A DNA stretch of 64,000 nucleotides, taken from Vibrio sp. SNU_ST1 (GTDB lineage Bacteria > Pseudomonadota > Gammaproteobacteria > Enterobacterales > Vibrionaceae). The DNA lies in NCBI RefSeq assembly GCF_030563405.1, contig NZ_CP130748.1, forward strand, positions 806,001-870,000. Direction: 5' to 3'. Position 1 is the stretch's first letter. Every line of letters starts with the position of its first letter. A program made the translations under genes and the position numbers. The notes below the pieces were generated by a model that saw only the letters and a program-made list of their open reading frames with translations, was not told where the DNA came from and ran no database searches. Positions 8,371 through 15,814 of the stretch are shown in pieces.

Positions 8371-9612
8371 ATGAAAAAACTGTCAACTCAAGTAGTGATC
8401 ATTGGAGTAGGCCCGTCAGGGTCTATTGCTGCGTCTTTGCTTCACAAAAAAGGCATCGATGTTCGAGTGATTGAAAAGAGTCTTTTCCCTCGTTTTTCTA
8501 TTGGTGAAAGCCTGTTACCAGCGTGCATGGAAGTGATCGAACAAGCGGGCATGAGCGAAGCGGTGGCTAATGCTAACTTCCAATTTAAAGATGGCGCGGC
8601 TTTTCGTAAAAATGGCGCTTATACGGCGTTTAATTTTGAAGATAAGTTCTCTTCTGGGCCGGGAACGACGTTTCAGGTTCAACGAGGCACGTTTGATAAG
8701 GTCTTGGCAGACAGTGCTGAAGCGCAGGGTGTTACCATTGATTACCAACATGAACTGGTAGGTATTAACTTCGCTGAAGACTGTACGATATTAGATGTAC
8801 AAGTACAGGGTGAAGAGCGTTATCAGCTAGAGGCGCAGTACGTCCTGGATGGTAGTGGTTTTGGTCGAGTGTTACCAAAGATGCTCGATTTAGAAGAGCC
8901 ATCACGACTTCCTCCGCGCAAAGCCATTTTTACGCATATTAACGATCATATATCAGCAACGGATACTGACCTTGAATACGATCGCAGTAAAATCTTGGTT
9001 TCTGTGCATCCAACCAATCCTGATGTTTGGTATTGGTTGATTCCCTTCAGTAACGGAGTCTCTTCATTCGGTGTGGTAGGGGAGCCTAAATTCTTTGAAT
9101 CATATCCAAAAGACAAGATTTCGGCGATTAAGCAGCTGGCAACAGAAGAGTCAGGCTTGGCCGAGATTTTAGCAAATGCGGAGTATCCAAACCCCGCAGG
9201 CGAAATTGGTGGCTATTCTGTCAACGTTAAACATCTTGCAACCGATAAGTATGCATTACTGGGTAATGCGGGGGAATTTCTTGACCCTGTATTCTCATCG
9301 GGAGTGACTATTGCGATGAAGTCGGCTCAGTTTGTGGTTGAGTGTGTGGAAAAGCAGCTCAATGGCGAGAAAGTCGACTGGGATCGTGAATACGCTGAAC
9401 CATTGATGATTGGGGTAAATACCTTTAGAACGTATGTTGAAGGGTGGTACTCGGGGGCTCTTCAGGATGTGATTTTCTATCAAGAACCAAACCCGAAGAT
9501 AAAGCAGATGGTATGTTCGATATTGGCGGGTTACGCATGGGATCAAAGCAACCCCTATGTAAACGAGTCAAAACGTCGATTGAAGACGCTGGCAGAGATA
9601 TGCCGAAGCTAG
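8371..9612 (+). CDS. FAD-dependent oxidoreductase of the flavin-dependent halogenase-like family
   Basis: A 413-residue flavoprotein. The N-terminal dinucleotide-binding motif is IIGVGPSGSIAA with GxGxxG at G12, G14 and G17. A GESLLP block follows (45-50). At 220-225 it reads WYWLIP, which fits the WxWxIP motif of flavin-dependent halogenases, and the FK pair at 72-73 lies near the place of the halogenase catalytic lysine. Many non-halogenating relatives in aryl polyene clusters share parts of this pattern, so the activity could be ring halogenation or ring hydroxylation. It is the last gene of the plus-strand transcript and is followed by a strong terminator. Confidence 0.8.
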   Translation: MKKLSTQVVIIGVGPSGSIAASLLHKKGIDVRVIEKSLFPRFSIGESLLPACMEVIEQAGMSEAVANANFQFKDGAAFRKNGAYTAFNFEDKFSSGPGTTFQVQRGTFDKVLADSAEAQGVTIDYQHELVGINFAEDCTILDVQVQGEERYQLEAQYVLDGSGFGRVLPKMLDLEEPSRLPPRKAIFTHINDHISATDTDLEYDRSKILVSVHPTNPDVWYWLIPFSNGVSSFGVVGEPKFFESYPKDKISAIKQLATEESGLAEILANAEYPNPAGEIGGYSVNVKHLATDKYALLGNAGEFLDPVFSSGVTIAMKSAQFVVECVEKQLNGEKVDWDREYAEPLMIGVNTFRTYVEGWYSGALQDVIFYQEPNPKIKQMVCSILAGYAWDQSNPYVNESKRRLKTLAEICRS

Positions 9613-9669
9613 ATGGTCTATTTAGTATGTAATAGCATGCTAAATGGTCACTATGGTTAGCCATAAATC

Positions 9670-9697
9670 AAAACAGCCGCAATGCGCGGCTGTTTTT
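9670..9697 (+). terminator. Rho-independent terminator after the flavoprotein gene
   Basis: A perfect stem ACAGCCGC / GCGGCTGT with a 5-nt loop is followed by TTTTT, and the A-run before the stem gives a T-run on the other strand. It can stop the plus-strand APE genes and perhaps also any minus-strand reading from the 9783-10289 gene. Confidence 0.85.
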
Positions 9698-9725
9698 GTA
9701 TCTGATAATCAGCCTCTCAGAGCGA

Positions 9726-9776
9726 ATACCAATTCCAGTAAGTCAGAATCCCAAATTTCTAACGAAGTTATCGAGG
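9726..9776. repeat. Decayed fragment of the ATACCAAT miniature repeat
   Basis: The stretch begins ATACCAATTCCAGTAAGT and continues with AAATTTCTAACGAAGTTATCGAG. Both halves resemble the intergenic element at 31675-31841 read on its opposite strand (terminal ATACCAATCACAGTAAGT and internal AATTCTAACGTCGTTATCGAG), but the part between them is lost. I read it as an internally deleted copy of the same miniature element, adjoining the stop of the next gene. Confidence 0.5.
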
Positions 9777-9782
9777 TTGATA

Positions 9783-10289
9783 CTACTTCAGATCAATGCT
9801 GTTCAATCGTCCCATAAAGATAAGCAGCTCAATCACATCTTTGTGAGCTTCAAGAAGTGCTCGTTTGGTTTGGCTGTAGGCTGCGAGTCGACCGTGTTTC
9901 CGTATAGAGCATACTTTTGTTCTGTATTTGTAATCACCATTTTCAGAGAAAACACGCCATTTAGCTATGTAGCACTCGTCGCGATGTTCAGGGTCACTCT
10001 GCGTTGGATTAGGCTTAAATACAATTTTAGGCTCTAAACTATGAGGCAGACGAGTCATGAGATAGGGCTCTTTGAGGACCTTTGGCCAAAACTTGCCCCA
10101 AAGCTGTCTACCCAGCTCATCTCTTAATTTGATGGTTTTCTTGAGTGCTTTGTCTTCCCCCATACGAACAAAGCCAACTGAACGATGTAATACCGTATCG
10201 TCGGGTGTATGAATGTGGATCTTAAAAGCGGTCTTACCTTTCGAGATAAAGCGGTAACCGGTAGCACCAATTAGATTATTCTGGCTCAT
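9783..10289 (-). CDS. Hypothetical protein with possible AP2-like DNA-binding repeats
   Basis: A 168-residue basic protein that I cannot assign to a characterised function. Two segments, about 10-65 (YRFISKG ... RDELGRQLWG) and about 108-152 (AKWRVFSENG ... KRALLEAHKD), have the three-strand-plus-helix look of AP2-type DNA-binding domains, including aromatic/basic strands followed by an Ala/Leu-rich helix. Proteins of this kind are scattered singly in Vibrio genomes. No Shine-Dalgarno sequence is obvious before the ATG. It sits alone between the pigment and flagellar regions and is flanked by a decayed repeat, so it may be an accessory insertion. A role as a DNA-binding regulator is a guess. 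Confidence 0.6.
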   Translation of the reverse strand: MSQNNLIGATGYRFISKGKTAFKIHIHTPDDTVLHRSVGFVRMGEDKALKKTIKLRDELGRQLWGKFWPKVLKEPYLMTRLPHSLEPKIVFKPNPTQSDPEHRDECYIAKWRVFSENGDYKYRTKVCSIRKHGRLAAYSQTKRALLEAHKDVIELLIFMGRLNSIDLK

Positions 10290-10365
10290 AGTTTGCTAAA
10301 TGATGATTATGTTATTAGTAAGGTTACGACAAATACCGCGAAACCGAAACTAATCCTCATGAAAA

Positions 10366-10401
10366 AAATAAAGCCTTAACAAAAGTGCTAAGGCTTTATT
10401 A
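10366..10401 (-). terminator. Rho-independent terminator of flgT
   Basis: Read on the minus strand, ATAAAGCCTTA and TAAGGCTTTAT form an 11-bp stem around a 10-nt loop, followed by a run of T. It lies about 28 nt beyond the flgT stop. Confidence 0.85.
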
Positions 10402-10428
10402 GAAAATATGAGTTGATGGTGCTGCTAA

Positions 10429-11562
10429 CTACATGATTTTCTGCATTACATCACCAATTTGAATGCTTCCCGCAAGGCTTGGTTGATCAATGGTGAGTTC
10501 AGCTTCGTTTTCATAAACGCGAGAAACCGTCAGGGTGATATCGCTTTGAGAGACCTTATTGCGTGGCAAGCCTCTTTGGTCGATAAATGAACCTGTGTGC
10601 CAAAGCTGAAGTTTGTCACCTTGTTGTACACCGTGTATTCGGCCTAAATCAATGGTCACCATACTCCCAAACACAGCAGCAACTTCAGGAAGCGTGATTT
10701 TACAAGATACTTCCGATTCTAAATCCAACATAATATTACGACTGACACGAAGCATCATGCTGCCATAGGTTGATGCCCAGAAACGAGCACTGCGGGTGTC
10801 GATTTCACTGGTCTTCGCAAATGGCCATTTTGCTACTTCACGATAGCTTCGGTTGTAAACCTGATGACCTGTTTTACCATCGAATACCTGCATTTCTAAC
10901 GCAAATTGGCGATTGATAATGTCGTCTTTCAAAAGCTTCGATTCGATGGTGGCGGTTAAGTCGGTGATATCACCACCTATGATGTACTGTGCCCCCGTAT
11001 CTTGTGCGATCATTTTGATCACTTCCGGTCGACGCTTGTCTATGTCGTAATTTGTTGTGCCAACAGAGACAAAACTGCGAGATTCTTGCGCCAGTTGTCG
11101 GTTAACGACATGGCCAAAATCATCACCAATGTTATAGATTCGGCCCATAACAGCTTGTTGTGGAGAGCTCACATCAATATTACCGACCAAAAACGTCTTC
11201 TTATATTGGCTTTCATGGCAAGCACTTGCCGAAGGGTAGATGTCTATCCTTGCTGTGACCATTATATTGCCACCGCGTTTCTTCTCTTTTTCTACTAAGA
11301 TGTAGCGTACTTCATGATTGGTAAACTGAAACTCTTTCTTTTTTGCATCTAAGTAGGGGGTGAGGTTTGCAATACTGCCGATGTCAGCGCCAGAGAACTG
11401 TATGGCTTTGTAGACGGCATCCTCTAGGGCATGAACCCTTGCCGCATCCTCTGACGATACGATGGTTGCAGTACCGGTAACTTCATACCAAGAGGCATGA
11501 GTACTGAAGCTGATGGTTGTCAGTAAACTTATTGAAAATAAGTAATAAATTATTTTTTTCAT
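10429..11562 (-). CDS. flgT: Flagellar H-ring protein FlgT
   Basis: A 377-residue secreted protein with a signal peptide of about 23 residues ending in THA before SWYEV. FlgT forms the H ring around the outer-membrane L/P rings in Vibrio sodium-driven polar flagella and helps recruit MotX/MotY. The sequence shows the ASWYEVTGTATIVS start of the mature protein, an AMVT-like central part and the C-terminal HGVQQGDKLQLWHTG segment typical of the family. The gene faces flgO-flgP, the usual Vibrio arrangement. A sigma-54 site on the minus strand about 100 nt upstream (11661-11676) fits class-II/III flagellar control. A clear terminator follows the gene. Confidence 0.93.
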   Translation of the reverse strand: MKKIIYYLFSISLLTTISFSTHASWYEVTGTATIVSSEDAARVHALEDAVYKAIQFSGADIGSIANLTPYLDAKKKEFQFTNHEVRYILVEKEKKRGGNIMVTARIDIYPSASACHESQYKKTFLVGNIDVSSPQQAVMGRIYNIGDDFGHVVNRQLAQESRSFVSVGTTNYDIDKRRPEVIKMIAQDTGAQYIIGGDITDLTATIESKLLKDDIINRQFALEMQVFDGKTGHQVYNRSYREVAKWPFAKTSEIDTRSARFWASTYGSMMLRVSRNIMLDLESEVSCKITLPEVAAVFGSMVTIDLGRIHGVQQGDKLQLWHTGSFIDQRGLPRNKVSQSDITLTVSRVYENEAELTIDQPSLAGSIQIGDVMQKIM

Positions 11563-11578
11563 CTATTCGTTACCAGTT

Positions 11579-11594
11579 GGGTATAAATATTGCT
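11579..11594 (+). promoter_or_regulatory. Candidate sigma-54 promoter for flgO-flgP
   Basis: GG (11580-11581), ten bases, GC (11592-11593), followed by T: GGGTAT-AAATA-TTGCT. The -12 element is perfect, the -24 element lacks the preferred TGGCAC. It lies about 160 nt before the flgO start and only 17 nt from the flgT start codon, so the transcript would begin near 11606. Confidence 0.5.
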
Positions 11595-11660
11595 TAACAA
11601 ATATCTATAAGCTTAAAGCTGACTCAAGTGCGTTTTTCATAATCTGAACCATTAATGAAA

Positions 11661-11676
11661 AGCAAAGATTGTTCCA
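11661..11676 (-). promoter_or_regulatory. Candidate sigma-54 promoter for flgT
   Basis: On the minus strand the site reads TGGAAC-AATCT-TTGCT with exact GG-N10-GC spacing. It is about 100 nt upstream of flgT and should start RNA near 11650, reading leftwards. It faces the candidate flgO promoter. Confidence 0.65.
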
Positions 11677-11754
11677 ACATTGTAATCCATTGAAAAGAGT
11701 CATGGCGAGAACATATTGGAACAGCAAGCACTAAATATATCTGGAGATAAGAGA

Positions 11755-12390
11755 ATGAAAAAATGGCTCGTAGTAATGAGTGTCATGTTAATGACATCAT
11801 GCGCTTATTCGCCAATCTATAACGGTAAATCTGAGTATTCAGGCAGTCCGTTTATGTTGATGGACAGCCCACGTCATACCATGGATTTTTTCGTGGAAAG
11901 CATGACCGAAGATTTGATCTTGTCGAATACGAGTATTTCAGCCAGAACACCCATTGCCATTACCTCGTTTGTCGATCTGCAACACATGGACACAACCAGC
12001 TGGTTAGGGAATTCGGTATCAGAAGGTTTCATTCATCAGTTTCAGCGTCGAGGCTTTAAAGTGGTTGATTTCAAAACCACAGGCTCTATCCAAGTGACCC
12101 ACCAGGGGGATTTTGCTATTAGCCGCGATTGGAAAGACTTAGCCCAAGAGCAAGACGTCCAGTATGTTTTGACTGGAACTATGCTTCGTCAAGAAGGCGG
12201 TGTTCTAGTGAATGCTCGTGTGGTCGGAATGCAAACTCGCATTGTGGTTGCTTCCGCACAAGGCTTTTTACCTGCAGACCGTATTGGTCGTGACTTAGAT
12301 ACTCTAAACAGTATTCGAACTCAAGATGGGGTTATTATTCGTTCTGATCCAACGATCAGTCAGCCTCATACTGTTATTCTTCGCCCTTAG
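11755..12390 (+). CDS. flgO: Flagellar outer-membrane lipoprotein FlgO
   Basis: A 211-residue lipoprotein, with the lipobox MTSC (Cys16) after a short signal peptide. I chose the ATG at 11755 because it follows GGAG with good spacing and starts the signal peptide MKKWLVV; the reading frame is open further upstream to a TTG but that would give a signal-less N-terminus. FlgO is one of three Vibrio proteins (FlgO, FlgP, FlgT) needed for a stable, outer-membrane-embedded flagellum; the FlgO domain (DUF family) spans residues about 45-200. The gene is 9 nt before flgP and forms a two-gene operon closed by a strong terminator at 12927. Confidence 0.92.
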   Translation: MKKWLVVMSVMLMTSCAYSPIYNGKSEYSGSPFMLMDSPRHTMDFFVESMTEDLILSNTSISARTPIAITSFVDLQHMDTTSWLGNSVSEGFIHQFQRRGFKVVDFKTTGSIQVTHQGDFAISRDWKDLAQEQDVQYVLTGTMLRQEGGVLVNARVVGMQTRIVVASAQGFLPADRIGRDLDTLNSIRTQDGVIIRSDPTISQPHTVILRP

Positions 12391-12399
12391 GAGTTCGTG

Positions 12400-12831
12400 A
12401 TGAAGAAGTTAATATTTGTTGTTGTCGCTTTATTGCTTGTAGGCTGTCAACCATTACAAAGCATGAGACCTAATGACTTTTTGGTTGCGGTTGGCTACGC
12501 GAGTGTCAGCGAGCAGAAAGGTCGTAATGACGAAGAGAAACGTATCCGAGCAATGAGAGCCTCTAAAATTGATGCGTATCGTGAACTTGCCGAACAAGTA
12601 TATGGTATGCGCGTGAGTGGTCGGGCTGAGCTTGAGGATCAGCGTCTTGGTGCTGAAAGAACTTCAGGTGCGGTTGATGGTGTTATCCGTGGGGCAGAAG
12701 TGGTGCGTAGTTACCCTGTTGGCGACAGCTATGTGACTGAACTGCGGTTAGATATCCGAAAAATGGAACAACTGCGTAATTATGGCGAAGTTCAGCCTGT
12801 TCCTGAGAAGAGACAACAAACGTTGTTCTAG
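12400..12831 (+). CDS. flgP: Flagellar outer-membrane lipoprotein FlgP
   Basis: A 143-residue lipoprotein. The signal peptide ends at LVGC (Cys16). The ATG at 12400 was chosen over the GTG one codon earlier because AGGAG sits at ideal distance before it. The mature protein carries the LPP20/FlgP-type fold with AMRASKIDAYRELAEQVYG, seen in FlgP homologues that build an outer-membrane-associated basal disk in related bacteria. It is encoded directly after flgO and opposite flgT. Confidence 0.92.
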   Translation: MKKLIFVVVALLLVGCQPLQSMRPNDFLVAVGYASVSEQKGRNDEEKRIRAMRASKIDAYRELAEQVYGMRVSGRAELEDQRLGAERTSGAVDGVIRGAEVVRSYPVGDSYVTELRLDIRKMEQLRNYGEVQPVPEKRQQTLF

Positions 12832-12926
12832 TTTAAGGATCGTCTAGTTATAGGTTTCTCCTGTTATATTGGCTGCTACTCGCTTTCCAGATGGCGTAAC
12901 GGCAACCAGTAACGGCTATGAATAAG

Positions 12927-12962
12927 AAAGCGGCAAGTATTAAAGTACTTGCCGCTTTTTTG
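12927..12962 (+). terminator. Rho-independent terminator of flgO-flgP
   Basis: AAGCGGCAAGTA and TACTTGCCGCTT form a 12-bp stem with a very short loop, followed by seven T. It lies about 95 nt after the flgP stop; the 236-nt gap to flgN shows nothing else that I recognise. Confidence 0.9.
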
Positions 12963-13067
12963 TTTATCGGCTTAGGGAGTACATTCTCAGGTTTAGTGGG
13001 AGATTTGACTAGTGTAACGAGAAGGGTAGGCCGAGATACAGATATGAGAGGGAGGTGGTTTACCTAA

Positions 13068-13493
13068 CTAGGCTTTAACGTTGGTTCCTAGCGTAGAAAT
13101 TGTATGCGTTTGGCCTCCGGCATTGTAGGTCATGCCAATTTTGCCGTGACTTTGCTGCATCATATTACTGAGTTTTTTGAAGCTAAGGTGTGCTCGATTC
13201 AAGGCTTCGCCATTAACCAAGTTCGCTTGATGGCAATCGTGCACTATGGACTTGATGGTTGTGACTAACTGAGCAAGTTCAGGATTCTCGGTCAGTTCAG
13301 ATATATTAGTATGGGCAGCGATTCGTTGATCGGTTGATCTTAGTTGTTCAACAAGAACCACTTTCTCTTTGGCTATTCGCTCAATATCGCTTGATTGTCG
13401 GCTTGTAATAGCGATTTTCTCTGAACTCAATAATTCAGATAAGGCTTTGGCATTTTGAAGTTGGAAATTAACTAAATCTGCTAGTACCGCCAT
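13068..13493 (-). CDS. flgN: Flagellar export chaperone FlgN
   Basis: A 141-residue helical protein that matches FlgN, the export chaperone for the hook-filament junction proteins FlgK and FlgL. The first 60 residues form a heptad-rich helix (LLSSEKIAITSRQSSDIERIAKEK region) and the C-terminal part carries LSNMMQQSHGKIGMTYNAGGQT, a segment common to Vibrio FlgN. It is the last of the minus-strand genes flgA-flgM-flgN and lies 65 nt after flgM. Confidence 0.87.
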   Translation of the reverse strand: MAVLADLVNFQLQNAKALSELLSSEKIAITSRQSSDIERIAKEKVVLVEQLRSTDQRIAAHTNISELTENPELAQLVTTIKSIVHDCHQANLVNGEALNRAHLSFKKLSNMMQQSHGKIGMTYNAGGQTHTISTLGTNVKA

Positions 13494-13558
13494 AATGTAA
13501 CCTACTAATAACCTCGTGTACTTTAAGATAATAACTTTATTTTAAAGCTAATGTTTGC

Positions 13559-13876
13559 TTAAAGACCTTTTAATTCGTTTTCAAACTTCATCATGTTGTC
13601 GGCCAACTTTTCTGGGTCAACTGTGTATGAACCATTTGCGATCGCTTCTTTTATTGCCGCGACTTTCACTGAATCGAAACTTGGTTGTGCTGCCATTTCT
13701 TGATGGAGTTGACCAATCGCCTTGCCTTGTTGGCTTAGTGAAACCGCATCTTTGCTTGCTGGTGATTTAGATGATGCATCTGATCTTGATGCATCAGACC
13801 TAGAATCAGAGCGCACTGCTGAGCGGTTAGTGCTCGCTAGGGTTTGCCCTGAACGAATATTATCAATACCTGCCAT
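13559..13876 (-). CDS. flgM: Anti-sigma-28 factor FlgM
   Basis: A 105-residue protein starting MAGIDNIRSGQT, the family N-terminus that is also the part secreted through the hook. The frame is open 17 codons further upstream, but AAGG precedes the ATG at 13876 and the longer form has no homology-like sequence. The C-terminal half (VKVAAIKEAIANGSYTVDPEKLADNM) is the sigma-28-binding helix pair. FlgM holds FliA (encoded at 59759 in this window) inactive until the hook is complete, then leaves the cell through it, which releases late genes such as the second and third flagellins. Confidence 0.93.
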   Translation of the reverse strand: MAGIDNIRSGQTLASTNRSAVRSDSRSDASRSDASSKSPASKDAVSLSQQGKAIGQLHQEMAAQPSFDSVKVAAIKEAIANGSYTVDPEKLADNMMKFENELKGL

Positions 13877-14053
13877 AGTTAAGCCTTTTTCTTCAAAATG
13901 GGAACCTGTACAGTCAATATCGACCATGGGTTAGAATACTTTAGCAATTTTTAGCTCAATAGTCGAAAACGAACCAAACACCTTAACGGTTATTATTGGA
14001 TGTTAGAGTTGAGAATAAAAGCGCTAACGATACCGACACTTTAAAGTGAAGTG

Positions 14054-14800
14054 TTAAAAGTAAACCGTGACTTCAGACATGCTGGTAACAATACCTTCGA
14101 TTATACGCTGTGATTTGTCATTTTTCACCCTAACTTGATCACCCATTGAGCCATCGGTAAGTGCAGTACCTTTGGTGGTAATGGTCATGCCACCTTTTAC
14201 TGCCTGTATGATAACCTTCTCATTTCGGCATACGACACAAATATCGCCTCTTTCGACAACATCACCGGGTCTTAGGTTCTTTTTTACCTTAGCACCGATG
14301 ACTTGTTGTGGAGTGGTAAAGCCTTGGCGACGAAATTTGTTGAGAGAAATCATAGCAGTCGTGACGTCGTATTGACCGACGATTTCGCCTCTCGCCAGTG
14401 AACGAGTCGTTGTGACAAGTGGTACTGACATTGAAAGGCGCACTGGCACGTAAACACGCCATTCATCAGGAACACAACGAACTAAAACAGTAATGCTGCT
14501 GCGGGTGTTGGTTGTTGTCGAGGCACTTGTCTCAAGGGGGATAGGACAATTTGTGGCTTTGATTCTAGAGTCTACATTCGCTGAATTAACAAAAAGTTCA
14601 CCGCCTCGCGGTTGCTCCACCGAGTCAAGGATGTGTTGCTCAGCCGCTGATTGGATCATGTCAATTTGTTCCGGTGTTGCCGCGTGTATAAAAAAACTAA
14701 ACAATATTGTTAGAATGCCGATAAACTTAGCGACAGTTTTAAAAATAGTCCTATACATAGCTATAGAAAAAAGATATATGTTTGCTTTATGATATGTCAT
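14054..14800 (-). CDS. flgA: Flagellar P-ring assembly chaperone FlgA
   Basis: A 248-residue periplasmic protein with an N-terminal signal segment (hydrophobic run FIGILTILFSFFIHAA) and a C-terminal SAF-type domain. The end reads DKSQRIIEGIVTSMSEVTVYF, the family signature for P-ring chaperones. It helps FlgI polymerise into the P ring. The start is taken at the ATG at 14800 with AGAG before it; an internal ATG at 14758 would also leave a signal peptide and is the alternative. It is the first gene of flgA-flgM-flgN and faces cheV across 76 nt. Confidence 0.9.
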   Translation of the reverse strand: MTYHKANIYLFSIAMYRTIFKTVAKFIGILTILFSFFIHAATPEQIDMIQSAAEQHILDSVEQPRGGELFVNSANVDSRIKATNCPIPLETSASTTTNTRSSITVLVRCVPDEWRVYVPVRLSMSVPLVTTTRSLARGEIVGQYDVTTAMISLNKFRRQGFTTPQQVIGAKVKKNLRPGDVVERGDICVVCRNEKVIIQAVKGGMTITTKGTALTDGSMGDQVRVKNDKSQRIIEGIVTSMSEVTVYF

Positions 14801-14876
14801 TTTATTTCTCTAGTGGTTCGTAGCCTACAGTAGACTAACACTTTCTATCCAAAAAGTTTGATATGGAGATGAGCTC

Positions 14877-15803
14877 ATGACGGGTATTCTTGATTCAGTG
14901 AATCAGCGTACGCAACTCGTCGGTCAAAACCGATTAGAATTACTAACCTTTCGCCTAATGGGGCGTCAGCGTTACGGTATTAATGTATTTAAAGTGAAAG
15001 AGGTTTTACAATGCCCTCGTCTGACTTTAATGCCAAATTTACATCATCTCGTAAAAGGTGTGGCTCATATTCGTGGTCAGACCGTTTCTGTCATTGATTT
15101 GAGCCTAGCGGTAGGCGGACGTCCTACATCTGATATCGATAAGTGCTTTGTGGTGATTGCTGAATTTAACCGTACTATCCAAGCATTCCTCGTAAGCTCT
15201 GTAGATAGAATTGTTAATATGCACTGGGAAGCTATTCTTCCACCACCAGATGGTTCAGGTAAAGATAATTACCTAACAGCGGTAACTAACATCGATAATG
15301 AATTGGTTGAAATTCTGGATGTTGAAAAGATTCTTGCAGAGATCTCACCTGTCGATGAAACCATGGATAGCAGAATCGCAGAAGAAATTGCAGAAGTTGA
15401 ACAAGAGAAAGAATTGGTTCGCCGAATCTTGATTGCTGATGACTCGACGGTTGCTCGTAAGCAGGTTCAACGTGCTATCGAATCTATTGGTTTTGAGGTT
15501 ATTGCTGTTAAAGATGGTAAAGAAGCCTATGAGACTCTGATGAAAATGGCATCGGAAGGCAGTATTTACGATCAAATTTCATTGGTGATTTCAGATATCG
15601 AAATGCCTGAAATGGATGGATACACGCTGACTGCTGAGATTCGTCGTCACGCAGAACTAAAAGATTTATACGTAATTTTGCACTCATCATTGAGTGGTGT
15701 ATTTAACCAAGCCATGGTTGAGCGTGTAGGGGCTAACTCCTTCATCGCGAAATTCAATCCTGATGAGCTTGGTGGCGCGGTTAAAGCTGCGTTAACTAAC
15801 TAA
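14877..15803 (+). CDS. cheV: Chemotaxis coupling protein CheV
   Basis: A 308-residue protein with an N-terminal CheW-like domain (about 15-165) and a C-terminal receiver domain (about 180-305). The receiver acidic pair is IADDS and the phosphoacceptor is in VISDIEMPEMDGY. CheV couples receptors to CheA and may act as a phosphate sink for adaptation. GGAG lies before the ATG. It is followed by cheR after 11 nt; the pair placed before flgB is the normal Vibrio layout, away from the cheYZAB group at the other end of the window. Confidence 0.94.
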   Translation: MTGILDSVNQRTQLVGQNRLELLTFRLMGRQRYGINVFKVKEVLQCPRLTLMPNLHHLVKGVAHIRGQTVSVIDLSLAVGGRPTSDIDKCFVVIAEFNRTIQAFLVSSVDRIVNMHWEAILPPPDGSGKDNYLTAVTNIDNELVEILDVEKILAEISPVDETMDSRIAEEIAEVEQEKELVRRILIADDSTVARKQVQRAIESIGFEVIAVKDGKEAYETLMKMASEGSIYDQISLVISDIEMPEMDGYTLTAEIRRHAELKDLYVILHSSLSGVFNQAMVERVGANSFIAKFNPDELGGAVKAALTN

Positions 15804-15814
15804 AAGAGACATTA

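Noticed and set aside
9696-10037. 113-codon open frame on the plus strand opposite the AP2-like gene
   Set aside because: The minus-strand protein looks more natural (basic, structured), while this one starts within the repeat fragment and lacks a ribosome site.
13930-14050. Sigma-28 promoter for flgM on the minus strand
   Set aside because: An ACCGTTAA resembling the -10 is present, but no -35 octamer lies 11 nt before it.
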